64,000 nucleotides of DNA from NCBI RefSeq assembly GCF_004764705.1, contig NZ_SHLX01000003.1:353813-417812 (forward strand), in the 5' to 3' direction. The DNA is from Paenibacillus cymbidii (GTDB lineage Bacteria; Bacillota; Bacilli; Paenibacillales; NBRC-103111). Positions 63,840-64,000 of the stretch are shown piece after piece (position 1 is the first letter of the stretch; every line of letters begins with the position of its first letter). The notes beneath the pieces are model-generated. The model made no database searches. It was not told where the DNA came from and was given only the letters and a program-made list of their open reading frames with translations. The translations under genes were made by a program, and so were the position numbers.

Positions 63840-64000
63840 GTATTTCTCACGAATGCTCAGCCATTCGCAGGATTTCATCGATTTTAATGTCAGATACAGC
63901 GGTGGAATGGTAGGACGCTGGGCCGTCGGTGGCGCGTTCGGGCATGCGGGAACAGAAGGTACGCCATTGCGTACTTCGCCTGAATGCTCAACGGCACGCT

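Noticed and set aside
63847..63990. Minus-strand coding remnant ending VSDIKIDEILRMAEHS, faintly like the end of an integrase
   Set aside because: Only about 47 codons between two stops, no catalytic motif visible, and the window ends before it could be followed.

Overview
The window looks like chromosome of a high-GC, spore-forming member of the Paenibacillaceae (Paenibacillus or Cohnella type). The reasons are AGGAGG-type ribosome sites with frequent TTG and GTG starts, a Firmicute-order sufCDSUB operon, cotJABC, a run of YheC/YheD spore-coat ATP-grasp genes, Bce-type antibiotic-sensing modules and a c-di-AMP (ydaO) riboswitch in front of an NlpC/P60 hydrolase. I saw no rRNA, tRNA, phage, insertion sequence or CRISPR array. 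Genus assignment is inference.

Layout. 0.1-7 kb: DUF1805 protein, AraC regulator, purT, the methionine-salvage pair mtnK-mtnA (minus strand), two small membrane proteins and a DUF1802 protein. 7.4-12.7 kb: sufC-sufD-sufS-sufU-sufB behind a strong promoter covered by a dyad. 12.9-16.3 kb: a lipoprotein NlpC/P60 hydrolase and two tandem HD-GYP proteins. 16.5-19.9 kb: a 35-unit hexanucleotide array, then molybdopterin genes (moeB-like, a moaD-moaE fusion, and a small Mo-domain-like protein). 20-31.3 kb: YunD-like nucleotidase, uppP, a third HD-GYP protein, small membrane protein plus mgtA, an MMPL exporter, a YfkAB radical SAM protein and a CNNM/CBS protein. 31.7-37.4 kb: GDPD-like exoprotein, then divergent bceRS/bceAB with a BceR-type operator. 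37.4-49.4 kb: ROK regulator, formylglycine-generating-enzyme homologue, WYL regulator, cotJABC, a small cysteine-rich protein, an ABC-2 exporter with its LuxR-type two-component system, and a DHH phosphoesterase. 50-56.5 kb: Gly/Gln-rich lipoprotein, a double-kinase hybrid sensor with a REC-BTAD regulator, then the riboswitch-controlled hydrolase. 56.6-62.8 kb: five consecutive YheC/YheD ATP-grasp genes on the minus strand.

The most unusual signal is not a gene. A composite element of about 192 bp occurs five times, always between genes (about 2.9, 7.1, 17.2, 31.5 and 49.6 kb). Each copy carries four imperfect 27-bp palindromes in a fixed order. In four copies, including the one lying in the opposite orientation (2.9 kb), the palindromes start 51-52, 62 and 51-52 bp apart although the spacers between them have diverged. 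These distances are close to 5, 6 and 5 helical turns, which suggests a DNA-bound protein array rather than simple transcription terminators. I know no named family for it.

Themes that tie the genes together: envelope stress and cell-wall growth (uppP, bceRS-AB, two NlpC/P60 enzymes, c-di-AMP riboswitch), cyclic-dinucleotide signalling (three HD-GYP proteins, DHH phosphoesterase, riboswitch), spore-coat construction (cotJABC, the YheC/YheD array) and cofactor assembly (suf, moa/moe).
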